A stretch of DNA of 38,371 nucleotides from Pseudomonas sp. (lineage in GTDB: Bacteria > Pseudomonadota > Gammaproteobacteria > Pseudomonadales > Pseudomonadaceae). The notes below the pieces were generated by a model. That model was not told the origin of the DNA, did no database searches, and worked only from the letters and a program-made list of their open reading frames with translations. A program made the position numbers and the translations under genes. The stretch is from NCBI RefSeq assembly GCF_030683065.1, contig NZ_JAUXMX010000010.1, positions 1 through 38,371 on the forward strand, read 5' to 3'. Below are positions 6,940 to 14,884 of the stretch, in pieces; positions within the stretch are counted from its first letter, which is position 1; the number at the start of each line of letters is the position of its first letter.

Positions 6940-9021
6940 TTAGTGTTTGGCCAGTCTCGAGCTCAGCCCCAAGAAGTCCAGGAGGATGTGCCCGCTTTCG
7001 GCAAGAAAGGCATCGTCTTCCGGTTTGGTTTTTTCAGGCTCGACCGGGGTGGCGTCTTCATCTTCTATTTTCAGTTCGCTCAGCAGGGTTTCCCCCTTGG
7101 CTTTGCGGCGGCTGTTTTCGATCACTAACTGCTGCGCTTCTATATCAGCCTGTTGCGCGCGGCGTTTGCTTTCATTGAGGCTGACGCTGGTTTCACTCAT
7201 GAGCTTCTGTGCCAGCGCAAGACGTTCACGGGTGAAGGTGAAGTCTGGATTTTTTGCCGTTCGGCTATCGTAGCGAGACTGCAATTCTTCCAGGAACGGC
7301 TTGATCGGGTCCAGTTCCGGGGTGATTGCCGCCTTGATGCTGTCCCACGGTAAGGCCTCTGGCAGGGCGCTTTCGCCGATTTCCTTGGTGTCCATTACGT
7401 CGGGGTACTGGATGTCCGGGATCACGCCCTGGTGTTGGGTGCTTTGCCCGGAAACGCGGTAGAACTTGGCCAGAGTCAGCTTCAGCTCACCGTGATTGAG
7501 CGGCTGAATAGTCTGCACCGTGCCCTTGCCGAAGGTTTGGCCGCCGAGGATCAGTGCGCGGTGATAGTCCTGCATCGCGCCGGCGAAAATCTCCGATGCC
7601 GAGGCCGACAGGCGATTGACCAGTACCGCCAGCGGGCCTTTGTAGTAAATGCCGGTATTTTCATCGGCCAGCACATCGACTCGGCCGTCGCTGTTACGTA
7701 CCAGAACGGTTGGCCCCTGGTCGATAAACAGCCCGGTCAGTTCGGTGGCTTCCTGCAATGAGCCGCCGCCGTTGTTGCGCAGGTCGATAACCACGCCGTC
7801 AACATTTTCCTGCTCAAGTTCTGTGATCAGGCGTTTGACGTCGCGGGTTGTGCTCTTGTAATTCGGATCGCCAGCGCGAAACGCTTTGAAATCCAGGTAG
7901 AACGCAGGAATTTCAATGATGCCCAGTTTGTAGTCGCGCCCCTCGTGGTTGAGTTGCAGTACGGACTTCTTCGCCGCCTGCTCTTCCAGCTTGACCGCTT
8001 CGCGCGTGATATTGACCACCCTGCTGGTATCGTCATTCGGCGCATTGCTTGCTGGAATCACTTCCAGGCGCACCAGTGAGCCTTTCGGGCCGCGGATCAG
8101 TTTGACCACTTCGTCCAGGCGCCAGCCGATCACATCGACCATGTCGTCGCCGCCCTGGGCAACACCGATGATTTTGTCTGCCGGTGCAATCTGCTTGCTC
8201 TTGTCGGCCGGGCCTGCGGGCACCAGGCGGACAACCTTGACGTGCTCATTATCGCTTTGCAGCACCGCACCAATACCTTCCAGCGACAGGCTCATATTGA
8301 TGTCGAAGTTCTCCGCGCTGTCCGGGGAGAGGTAAGTGGTATGCGGGTCGTAGGACATGGCAAAAGCGTTGATGTAGGCCTGGAATATATCCTCGCCGCG
8401 AGTCTGGCGCAGGCGTGCCTGCTGACTCTTGTAGCGCTTGACCAGCAACTCCTGAATAGCCTTGGGTTCCTTGCCGGCGATTTTCAGGCGCAACACTTCA
8501 TCTTTGACGCGCTTGCGCCATAGCTCGTCCAGTTCGGCCAGGTCCCTGGCCCAAGGGGCTTCCTCACGATCGATCAGCAGACTTTCGTCGATAGTGAAGT
8601 CAATCTTGTCGACGCCTTGTTCAAGCATGTTCAGGGCGAATTGCAAGCGGCTTTGCAGGCGCTCAAGGTGGCGCTTGTAGATATGAAAGCCCGGCCCCAG
8701 ATTGCCATTTTTCAGCAGGTCATCGAACTGGCTGCGCCACTGGTCGAACTCGCGGATGTCACCCGCAGTAAAGTAGCTGCGCGAGGGGTCGAGCATCTTC
8801 AGGTAACCCTGATAAATCTTCAGCGAGCGCTCATCGTTGAGCGGAGGCTTGTTGTAGTGATGCCTATTGAGCAGTTCTACGACATTCAGGCTGGCGATGA
8901 CTTGCTCGCGATTTGGCTGCAAGTATTCCCACGGATCAGCACTGGTGGTTTTCGCTGACAACGGCAAAGCGCTTAAGCCAAGGCTCAAGGCGAGGAGGGT
9001 GCTAAGCAGTGATCGCTTCAT
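6940..9021 (-). CDS. prc: Periplasmic tail-specific protease Prc (Tsp/AlgO)
   Basis: A 693-aa S41-family protease that degrades periplasmic proteins from their C-termini; in P. aeruginosa the PA3257 product (AlgO/Prc) also affects sigma-E/AlgU signalling through MucA. Residues 1-22 form a Sec signal (KRSLLSTLLALSLGLSALP, cleavage near LSA-K). An N-terminal helical domain is followed by a PDZ domain at about 230-320 (LEGIGAVLQ), then the catalytic domain with VVIDLRNNGGGSL, the nucleophile segment SASASEIFAGA and the Lys segment GGQTFGKGTVQT, so the Ser-Lys dyad is present. The C-terminus is the family's helical, charged extension. I chose the ATG at 9021 because it opens directly on the signal peptide. 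The gene is divergent from the oxidoreductase, sharing 9022-9150. Confidence 0.95.
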   Translation of the reverse strand: MKRSLLSTLLALSLGLSALPLSAKTTSADPWEYLQPNREQVIASLNVVELLNRHHYNKPPLNDERSLKIYQGYLKMLDPSRSYFTAGDIREFDQWRSQFDDLLKNGNLGPGFHIYKRHLERLQSRLQFALNMLEQGVDKIDFTIDESLLIDREEAPWARDLAELDELWRKRVKDEVLRLKIAGKEPKAIQELLVKRYKSQQARLRQTRGEDIFQAYINAFAMSYDPHTTYLSPDSAENFDINMSLSLEGIGAVLQSDNEHVKVVRLVPAGPADKSKQIAPADKIIGVAQGGDDMVDVIGWRLDEVVKLIRGPKGSLVRLEVIPASNAPNDDTSRVVNITREAVKLEEQAAKKSVLQLNHEGRDYKLGIIEIPAFYLDFKAFRAGDPNYKSTTRDVKRLITELEQENVDGVVIDLRNNGGGSLQEATELTGLFIDQGPTVLVRNSDGRVDVLADENTGIYYKGPLAVLVNRLSASASEIFAGAMQDYHRALILGGQTFGKGTVQTIQPLNHGELKLTLAKFYRVSGQSTQHQGVIPDIQYPDVMDTKEIGESALPEALPWDSIKAAITPELDPIKPFLEELQSRYDSRTAKNPDFTFTRERLALAQKLMSETSVSLNESKRRAQQADIEAQQLVIENSRRKAKGETLLSELKIEDEDATPVEPEKTKPEDDAFLAESGHILLDFLGLSSRLAKH

Positions 9022-9150
9022 GCTGACTCGACGTGGGGACAATTGATAACGCATATTAGGCCATCTATCAGGGCGCCAGGTTCCATCGGCGCAATGCAAA
9101 AGCCCGACGTTGAAGCGTCGGACTCGGTTCAAATGCACTATGGAGGCAGC

Positions 9151-10116
9151 GTGAAGGCATTGCAAGGCGTTGAAGGCCGCGTGGAGTGGGCGCAGCAGCC
9201 CGCCCCGGTCTGTGATATTGGGCAGATTCGTATTCGAGTGGCGGCCGCCGGGCTGAACCGGGCTGACCTGTTGCAGTGTGCGGGTCTGTATCCGCCGCCG
9301 CCGGGGGTCAGCGAGATATTGGGGCTGGAATGTGCTGGGGTGGTCTCTGAGGTCGGAGCTGGCAGTGACTGGAAGGTTGGTGATCGGGTCTGTGCGTTGC
9401 TGGCTGGCGGCGGCATGGCCGAAGAAGTGGTAATCGATTCACGCCACGTCTTGCCAGTGCCCGAGGGTGTGTCACTGCATGAAGCGGCTGCCTTGCCGGA
9501 GGTGTACGCCACGGCCTGGCTCAATCTGTTCCAGTTGGCTGGCTTGAAACCTGGTGAGAAGGTTTTGCTGCATGCGGGCGCCAGTGGGGTGGGTTCGGCC
9601 GCGATCCAGTTATGTAAGGCATTTGGCAGCCCATGCTGGGTCAGTGTTGGCTCGGCTGAGCGGCTGGCCTATTGCGAAGCTCTGGGTGCTCAGGCAGGCG
9701 CGCTGCGTGATCAAGACGACTTGCAAGCCTTGCGCGATTTTGGCCCTTTCGATGTAATTCTCGACCCGGTAGGTGGCAATTACGCCGCGCTGAACCTGGC
9801 GTTGCTGGCGCTAGATGGTCGCTGGGTGAATATCGGCCTGATGGGCGGGCGCAAGGCCGAACTGGACCTGGGGTTGCTGTTGGGCAAACGTATTAACTTG
9901 ATCGGTTCGACCCTGCGCAGCCGCGATGATCAGTTCAAGGCTGACCTGCTGCGTGATCTGCAACAACAGGTGTGGCCGCTGTTTGCCGAAGGGCGACTCA
10001 AACCGCAGCTGGCGCGTAGCTTTGCAGTGGGTGATGCGCAATTGGCCTTCGCCGAACTGGCGAGTAACCGGGTTAATGGCAAGCTGGTGCTAGTCATAGA
10101 CCCAACCCTGGTATGA
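9151..10116 (+). CDS. NAD(P)H:quinone oxidoreductase, zinc-free MDR family
   Basis: A 321-aa quinone oxidoreductase of the Qor/PIG3 type, which transfers hydride from NAD(P)H to quinones or related acceptors. The N-terminal GroES-like domain contains AAAGLNRADLLQCAGLYPPP and LGLECAGVV. The Rossmann domain carries LLHAGASGVGSAAIQLCKAFG (NADPH-binding), and DVILDPVGGNY follows. The catalytic zinc ligands of alcohol dehydrogenases are absent. I chose the GTG at 9151 because GGAGG lies just upstream and it gives the usual family length; longer starts in the same frame (ATG) lack a site and run into the prc promoter region. Similar to PA3256, by position beside prc. The natural substrate is unknown. 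Confidence 0.88.
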   Translation: MKALQGVEGRVEWAQQPAPVCDIGQIRIRVAAAGLNRADLLQCAGLYPPPPGVSEILGLECAGVVSEVGAGSDWKVGDRVCALLAGGGMAEEVVIDSRHVLPVPEGVSLHEAAALPEVYATAWLNLFQLAGLKPGEKVLLHAGASGVGSAAIQLCKAFGSPCWVSVGSAERLAYCEALGAQAGALRDQDDLQALRDFGPFDVILDPVGGNYAALNLALLALDGRWVNIGLMGGRKAELDLGLLLGKRINLIGSTLRSRDDQFKADLLRDLQQQVWPLFAEGRLKPQLARSFAVGDAQLAFAELASNRVNGKLVLVIDPTLV

Positions 10117-10126
10117 AGACCGGGCG

Positions 10127-10163
10127 ATTGACTTAATCAATCGATACCATGGCGTCAATTAAT
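10127..10163 (+). promoter_or_regulatory. Predicted OxyR operator of ahpC
   Basis: The OxyR consensus is four tetranucleotides, ATAG-CTAT-ATAG-CTAT, each separated by 7 nt. Here ATTG (10127-10130), CAAT (10138-10141), ATGG (10149-10152) and TAAT (10160-10163) sit at exactly that spacing. Three match 3 of 4 positions and one matches 2 of 4. The first two belong to a perfect inverted repeat CGATTGA-N5-TCAATCG (10125-10143). A possible -10 TAAAAT lies at 10186-10191, before the ahpC ribosome binding site AAGGAATC. OxyR control of ahpC is known in P. aeruginosa; the site here is my inference. Confidence 0.45.
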
Positions 10164-10241
10164 AAGCTTTTTTCGAATAAGGGGCTAAAATGGCCCCTGT
10201 AAATTTCTCATCCCTCATCTAACCCTCACAAGGAATCAGAG

Positions 10242-10805
10242 ATGTCCCTCATCAATACCCAAGTTCAACCGTTCAAGGCCAACGCTTTTCACAACGGCAA
10301 GTTCATCGAAGTGACCGAGCAGTCCCTGAAAGGCCAGTGGTCGGTACTGATCTTCATGCCTGCTGCCTTTACCTTCAACTGCCCGACTGAGATCGAAGAC
10401 GCGGCCAACAACTACGCTGCGTTCCGTGATGCCGGCACTGAAGTTTACATCGTCACCACCGACACTCATTTCTCGCACAAAGTCTGGCACGAAACTTCGC
10501 CTGCCGTAGGCAAGGCTCAGTTCCCACTGGTTGGTGATCCTACTCACGCGCTGACCCGTGCTTTCGGTGTGCACATTGAAGAAGAAGGCCTGGCCCTGCG
10601 CGGCACCTTCCTGATCAATCCGGAAGGCATGATCAAGACTGTTGAAATTCACTCGAACGAAATCGCGCGTGACGTTTCGGAAACCCTGCGCAAGCTGCAA
10701 GCTGCCCAGTACACCGCTGCTCATCCGGGTGAAGTGTGACCAGCCAAGTGGAAAGAAGGCGAGAAGACTCTGGCTCCTTCCCTGGACCTGGTTGGCAAGA
10801 TCTAA
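10242..10805 (+). CDS. ahpC: AhpC peroxiredoxin with TGA at the resolving Cys codon
   Basis: A typical 2-Cys peroxiredoxin, the peroxide-reducing subunit of alkyl hydroperoxide reductase, reduced by AhpF. Codons 1-165 give a canonical AhpC (MSLINTQVQPF at the start; FTFNCPTE with peroxidatic Cys47; STDTHF-type VTTDTHFSHKVWHE). Codon 166 (10737-10739), where the family has the resolving cysteine in HPGEVCPAKW, is TGA. The frame then continues without error through PAKWKEGEKTLAPSLDLVGKI to TAA at 10803-10805. The full length would be 187 codons, exactly the family length. If translation stops at TGA, the product is 165 aa, lacks the resolving Cys and C-terminal tail, and should not form the Cys47-Cys166 disulfide. 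Alternatives are a recent TGC-to-TGA mutation, a sequencing error, readthrough, or selenocysteine. I see no convincing bacterial SECIS hairpin just after the TGA. Confidence 0.85.
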
Positions 10806-10813
10806 AAACGCTC

Positions 10814-10848
10814 GCAAAGCTGCCGCCCTGATGCTGGCGGCGCTTTGC
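10814..10848 (+). terminator. Hairpin downstream of ahpC
   Basis: GCAAAGC and GCCGCC (10814-10827, one bulged T) pair with GGCGGC and GCTTTGC (10836-10848) around an 8-nt loop. It lies 9 bp beyond the TAA at 10805, which supports that TAA, not the TGA, being the historic end of ahpC. It has no strong T-run and may act as an RNA stabiliser. Confidence 0.6.
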
Positions 10849-10904
10849 AACCCGTTTACTGCTGATACACGCGCTTAAGGCTGTTACCCAGCCTTCCAGT
10901 GTGG

Positions 10905-10935
10905 AACGCCCGGGCGCGATCCGCCCGGGCGTTTT
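10905..10935 (+). terminator. Terminator or attenuator between ahpC and ahpF
   Basis: A perfect 12-bp stem AACGCCCGGGCG / CGCCCGGGCGTT (10905-10916 and 10922-10933) with loop CGATC runs into TTTT. It should reduce ahpF transcription relative to ahpC. Confidence 0.85.
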
Positions 10936-10970
10936 AGTTTCTGAATTTTGTTAATAGGGATACTTGACTC

Positions 10971-12527
10971 ATGTTGGACGCCACGCTTAAAGCCCAATTG
11001 AAGGCCTATCTGGAAAAGGTCACTCAACCGTTCGAGATCGTTGCGTCCCTTGATGACAGCGACAAATCCCGTGAACTGAGTGCTCTGTTGCACGACATCG
11101 TCAGCCTGACTGACAAGATTTCTTTGCGTGAAGACGGCAGCGATAGCCGCGTACCGTCATTCTCGCTGGATCGCCCTGGGGCCGGTATCAGCCTGCGCTT
11201 TGCCGGAATTCCCATGGGCCACGAGTTCACCTCGCTGGTGCTGGCGTTGCTTCACGTTGGCGGCCATCCGTCCAAGGCTGCAGCTGACGTAATTGAGCAG
11301 ATCAAAGGCATCGAAGGCGAGTTCAATTTCGAAACCTATTACTCATTGTCCTGCCAGAACTGCCCGGACGTGGTTCAGGCGCTGAACCTGATGGCGGTGC
11401 TCAATCCCAATATTCGCCACGTTGCCATCGACGGCGCGTTGTTCCAGGCTGAAGTCGAAGCGCGGCAGATCATGTCGGTACCCAGCCTCTACCTGAATGG
11501 CGAGCTGTTCGGCCAGGGCCGTATGGGCGTGGAAGAAATCATCGCCAAGATCGACACCAATGCCGGTGCCCGCGATGCCGACAAGCTCAATGGCAAAGAG
11601 GCCTTCGATGTGCTGGTGGTCGGTGGCGGCCCTGCGGGTGCTTCTGCGGCTATTTATGCGGCGCGTAAAGGCATTCGTACCGGCGTCGCGGCAGAGCGTT
11701 TCGGTGGTCAGGTGCTCGATACCATGTCCATCGAGAACTTCATCTCGGTACAGGAAACAGAAGGGCCGAAGCTGGCCCGTGCTCTGGAAGAGCACGTCAA
11801 GCAGTACCACGTGGACATCATGAACCTGCAGCGTGCCAGCGCCATCATTCCGGCCACCCAGGCGGGCGGCTTGCATGAGGTGCGGTTTGACAGCGGCGCG
11901 TCGCTCAAGGCCAAGACCCTGATTCTTGCCACCGGTGCACGCTGGAGGGAGATGAACGTACCCGGCGAGCAGCAATACCGTGGCAAAGGCGTGGCTTACT
12001 GCCCGCATTGCGATGGCCCGCTGTTCAAGGGCAAGCGGGTCGCGGTTATTGGCGGCGGTAACTCTGGCGTCGAGGCGGCCATTGACCTGGCCGGCATCGT
12101 CGCCCATGTCACCCTGATCGAGTTCGACAGTCAGTTGCGCGCGGATGCCGTGCTGCAGAACAAGCTCAACAGCATGCCCAACGTGACCATCCTCAAGAGT
12201 GCCTTGACCAGCGAAGTGCTGGGCGACGGACAGAAGGTCAAGGCGCTGGTCTACAAGGATCGCATCACCGACGATCTGCACACCGTGGAGCTGGAAGGTA
12301 TCTTCGTGCAGATCGGTCTGCTGCCCAATAGCGATTGGCTCAAGGGCGTGATCGAGTTGTCACCGCGCGGCGAGATCATCGTCGATGCCAAGGGTGGCAC
12401 TAACGTGCCAGGTATATTCGCAGCTGGCGACGTCACCACCGTGCCATATAAGCAGATCGTGATCGCTGTCGGTGAGGGCGCCAAGGCATCCCTCAGCGCC
12501 TTCGATCACCTGATTCGCAGCGTCTGA
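10971..12527 (+). CDS. ahpF: Alkyl hydroperoxide reductase subunit F
   Basis: A 518-aa flavoprotein disulfide reductase that passes electrons from NADH through FAD to AhpC. The N-terminal domain (about 1-195) is a double thioredoxin fold with the redox centre SCQNCPD. Residues about 205-518 form the thioredoxin-reductase-like part, with FAD motif [19 protein letters not shown], the CPHCDGP redox centre at about residue 344, the NADH-binding [12 protein letters not shown], and the C-terminal FAD contact [15 protein letters not shown]. All cysteines needed for electron transfer are present, so AhpF is intact while its partner AhpC has lost its resolving-Cys codon. It follows ahpC by 165 bp, separated by hairpins. 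Confidence 0.97.
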   Translation: MLDATLKAQLKAYLEKVTQPFEIVASLDDSDKSRELSALLHDIVSLTDKISLREDGSDSRVPSFSLDRPGAGISLRFAGIPMGHEFTSLVLALLHVGGHPSKAAADVIEQIKGIEGEFNFETYYSLSCQNCPDVVQALNLMAVLNPNIRHVAIDGALFQAEVEARQIMSVPSLYLNGELFGQGRMGVEEIIAKIDTNAGARDADKLNGKEAFDVLVVGGGPAGASAAIYAARKGIRTGVAAERFGGQVLDTMSIENFISVQETEGPKLARALEEHVKQYHVDIMNLQRASAIIPATQAGGLHEVRFDSGASLKAKTLILATGARWREMNVPGEQQYRGKGVAYCPHCDGPLFKGKRVAVIGGGNSGVEAAIDLAGIVAHVTLIEFDSQLRADAVLQNKLNSMPNVTILKSALTSEVLGDGQKVKALVYKDRITDDLHTVELEGIFVQIGLLPNSDWLKGVIELSPRGEIIVDAKGGTNVPGIFAAGDVTTVPYKQIVIAVGEGAKASLSAFDHLIRSV

Positions 12528-12553
12528 TCGACTGACCGGGTGTGGGGCGCACT

Positions 12554-13837
12554 CTAGCGACTGCGCTCGCTGTGGCGCTGGGCAAGCGTGCAGAAAAACG
12601 CCACATATTGCGCATGCCCACCGCAGAAGACCACATCCAGGCCAAGTGGGTCGGCGGGGTCGCTGATGCCTTCGGCTGCTGGCCAGGGGGCCAGGTTCGG
12701 CTCGTCGGCCCTGCGCTGCAGGTGCGCTGCATTAAGGCCAGGGCGATCGACTTCATCGCCGCTGCTGTCGATGTAGAGCACGCAGTTGTTGCTGTAGTAG
12801 GCTTTGCCTAGCGCCTGCACCAAGGTCAGGAAGCCACGGTCGCTGCCACCGCGCAGTTGCCGCGTCTGGCCATCCACTATGGCGCTAGATGAGGTGATGG
12901 TATCGCCGACGCCGACGATGCGTGGCATCTGGGCTGGATCGAAGCGCTCGCGCGCCAGTTGCAGCAGGGCGCTATGTTCGCGCGGAGCCTGTCGGGCGTT
13001 GAAGTCGGCGCCCAACGGGTAGTGCCCGGTGTGTTGGTAGTAGTAGTGATTAAGGATCAGCAGTACGCCGACTTCCTTGATCGCGCCTTTGAGCATGAAC
13101 TGAAAGTCGGTGGTGCCGGCATTTTCGCCAGTGCTGTACTTGATTCGTTCCTGGCCTAGGTCGTCGCTGCCGAGGTTGGGTGCGTAGTGGACGAAAAAGG
13201 ATTCTCGCAGTTGGCAGGCGCTAGCCTGCTGTTGCAGGTGTTCCATGAAGCCTGCGACCGCTTGTTGCACCTGTAGATAGAGTGCCGGCTGGTTACTGAA
13301 GTGCTGGTAGAAGCTGTTGATATTGATAGTCGGCGAGGCGAGGTTGTCCAGTACGCTGGCGTCAACCAGCGGTGTGATCGCGCAAGCGTCGAGGGCGTAG
13401 GGCGGTGCAGCCAGCAACTGGCGAAGAAAGTGCTCGGCCTTGCCCGGTATTGTCCGTAAAAAGGTCAGCTCCGCCTCGCTTACGCCGGGATGAGAGACAC
13501 TGCCGTAGCGGTCCTGCAACTGCACGCCGCCAGCGGCCAGTCCGGGTAAGTAGAGGCCTTGCTCGCGGGCCTGTGCTGGGGCGTCGAGGGCGTTGTCGAC
13601 GATGTTGTTTACCCCGCGCCTGCCGATGTGTTCGCCATTGGTCAGGACGAAGAAATGCCCTGCCAACTGGTTGGCTGCATGCACATAGCGGCTTTCGATC
13701 GTGCGGGTTAGCGGGTCGCGTGCCAGGCCCATGCAGACACCGTCCAGGTCCTGAATGATCAGCAGTTTGTCGGTGGCGACGAGGGAGTCGAGCAGGCGGG
13801 AATGATCGAGTGAAAAGTGCGGGCTGTTTTTAGTCAT
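12554..13837 (-). CDS. stpA: Glucosylglycerol-3-phosphate phosphatase, StpA type
   Basis: A 427-aa phosphatase of the StpA (salt-tolerance) family, which removes phosphate from glucosylglycerol 3-phosphate to yield the osmolyte glucosylglycerol. The N-terminal HAD-like nucleophile motif is LIIQDLDGVCMGLARDP. Family blocks follow: FFVLTNGEH, GLYLPGLAAGGVQLQDR, ASVLDNLASPT, FFVHYAPNLG, GTTDFQFMLKG and GVGDTITSSS. The length matches the cyanobacterial enzyme (about 420 aa). It ends 26 bp from the convergent ahpF stop. The partner synthase (GgpS) is not in this window, so the substrate must be made by an enzyme encoded elsewhere, or differ. The family call is strong; the physiological substrate is inferred. 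Confidence 0.88.
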   Translation of the reverse strand: MTKNSPHFSLDHSRLLDSLVATDKLLIIQDLDGVCMGLARDPLTRTIESRYVHAANQLAGHFFVLTNGEHIGRRGVNNIVDNALDAPAQAREQGLYLPGLAAGGVQLQDRYGSVSHPGVSEAELTFLRTIPGKAEHFLRQLLAAPPYALDACAITPLVDASVLDNLASPTININSFYQHFSNQPALYLQVQQAVAGFMEHLQQQASACQLRESFFVHYAPNLGSDDLGQERIKYSTGENAGTTDFQFMLKGAIKEVGVLLILNHYYYQHTGHYPLGADFNARQAPREHSALLQLARERFDPAQMPRIVGVGDTITSSSAIVDGQTRQLRGGSDRGFLTLVQALGKAYYSNNCVLYIDSSGDEVDRPGLNAAHLQRRADEPNLAPWPAAEGISDPADPLGLDVVFCGGHAQYVAFFCTLAQRHSERSR

Positions 13838-14272
13838 GCGTTTATCTTACCCACAGTACCCGGCTCGACCAAATTCGTACGGCTATGAGCTTGCCGCTAC
13901 TGCGGTTCGTAGGCATGGGACTGGGGGTGCCCCGGTTCCTAAGGTTTCGCGTTGTTCTTGTAGGAGGGGACTTGTCCGCGAATGGATCTTTGCCCTAGCG
14001 AGGGTGCGCAGGCACGGGACTGGGCGTGCCCCAGTGCCTGCAGGGCTGCGCTGCGCGTGTAAGAGTCCGTTGGTCGGCTCGATTGGTGGCGCACGCCGTA
14101 AGTCGGGATGGATAACGTGCGGTGTATCCACTTTTTTATGGCGTCATGGCACTATCCACGCTGATTTTTAATGGATTGGCAGTATTCATACCCACCACAG
14201 CACTTTGCCGCAATTATCGTCTTTATAGTGCTGCTCAATAACCAAACATCATTAATGTAATAGGGTTCTAGC
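13838..14272. repeat. Intergenic stretch with two related 22-bp palindromic repeats
   Basis: No gene is seen. A 22-bp unit occurs at 13912-13933 and, with two changes, at 14011-14032, sharing the core GGGACTGGG and ending TGCCCC. The second copy is embedded in a hairpin with arms GCAGGCAC (14008-14015) and GTGCCTGC (14034-14041). This looks like a REP-type intergenic repeat. The right-hand part (14100-14270) is AT-richer and probably holds the promoter of the next gene. Confidence 0.5.
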
Positions 14273-14545
14273 TTGACCGAAACCAACCTCTCAGAAGGCG
14301 AGATGCGCCGCGCTCTCGGCCTCGATCCAGCTCCGTCAAAACAACATCAGCCGCAGACCAAACCCCCTTCCAGTTACACACTCGTCGAATTGAGCGTGCG
14401 CAACAACGGTGGTCCGCCTTTTCGCTTCGAGCATCGTTCGCGCTCGATCAGCACCCTCACCGCCCAACTCGAAGCCGAAAAAGCCGCGCGTGCCAAGGGC
14501 TATGAAGTCTGGGTGCTGCTGGATATTCGGCAAATTTCCGAGTAG
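14273..14545 (+). CDS. Small conserved-looking hypothetical protein
   Basis: A 90-aa protein that I do not recognise. It starts with TTG at 14273 after a weak AGGG-like site; the next in-frame ATG would remove 10 residues. The N-terminus is polar (EGEMRRALGLDPAPSKQ) with a Pro/Gln-rich linker at about 20-33. The rest has the look of a small alpha-beta fold: YTLVELSVRNNGG, a basic FEHRSRSIST segment, a helix LTAQLEAEKAARAKG and a strand YEVWVLLDIRQ. Codon use resembles its neighbours. It stands alone. Confidence 0.65.
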   Translation: MTETNLSEGEMRRALGLDPAPSKQHQPQTKPPSSYTLVELSVRNNGGPPFRFEHRSRSISTLTAQLEAEKAARAKGYEVWVLLDIRQISE

Positions 14546-14884
14546 TGGCTGGTTGCTGTACTGGTGACTAAGCGGTGTTGAATCGAGGTTGATCTGCCTG
14601 CCCATGGCGTGCCTGCGCGGTCTTGAACCCGCACCGGCAGCGCTCTTTGGCACTGGCGCGACTGGTATTGGCAGACCAGCGCTGCGCGCGAGTCGCCATT
14701 GGCGGTACTGTGCAGTGTTGCTGTCAAATAACGCTCGACCTCCTTGAGGCAGGTGCTGTCTCAGCGGCATCGGTGGGCTAGTGTTATCCGTAGATGACGA
14801 GGTGACAGCACAACGCTTCACCCCTGCGAACTCTCTTGCAAGCACCTGTTCTGCGCCGTGTAAGCCATCGATTGAGGATTATCT
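14546..14884. other. Intergenic stretch, nothing recognised
   Basis: No gene, terminator or repeat is supported in these 339 bp. The promoter for the following sensor protein should lie here. GAGGATTATCT just before 14885 is its ribosome binding site. Confidence 0.4.

Noticed and set aside
10740..10790. SECIS element after the ahpC TGA
   Set aside because: The best hairpin (GAAGG/CCTTC with inner GAG/CTC, loop AAGA) lacks the GU-containing apical loop of known bacterial SECIS elements, and this sequence is ordinary ahpC coding sequence. Selenocysteine is kept as a hypothesis only.
11343..12281. A 312-aa minus-strand frame within ahpF
   Set aside because: Shadow of ahpF, whose domains and cofactor motifs are intact in the plus frame.
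14336..14845. A 169-aa minus-strand frame upstream of the CHASE4-like gene
   Set aside because: Low-complexity, Arg/Pro-rich product without motifs, overlapping the better-supported small gene at 14273-14545.
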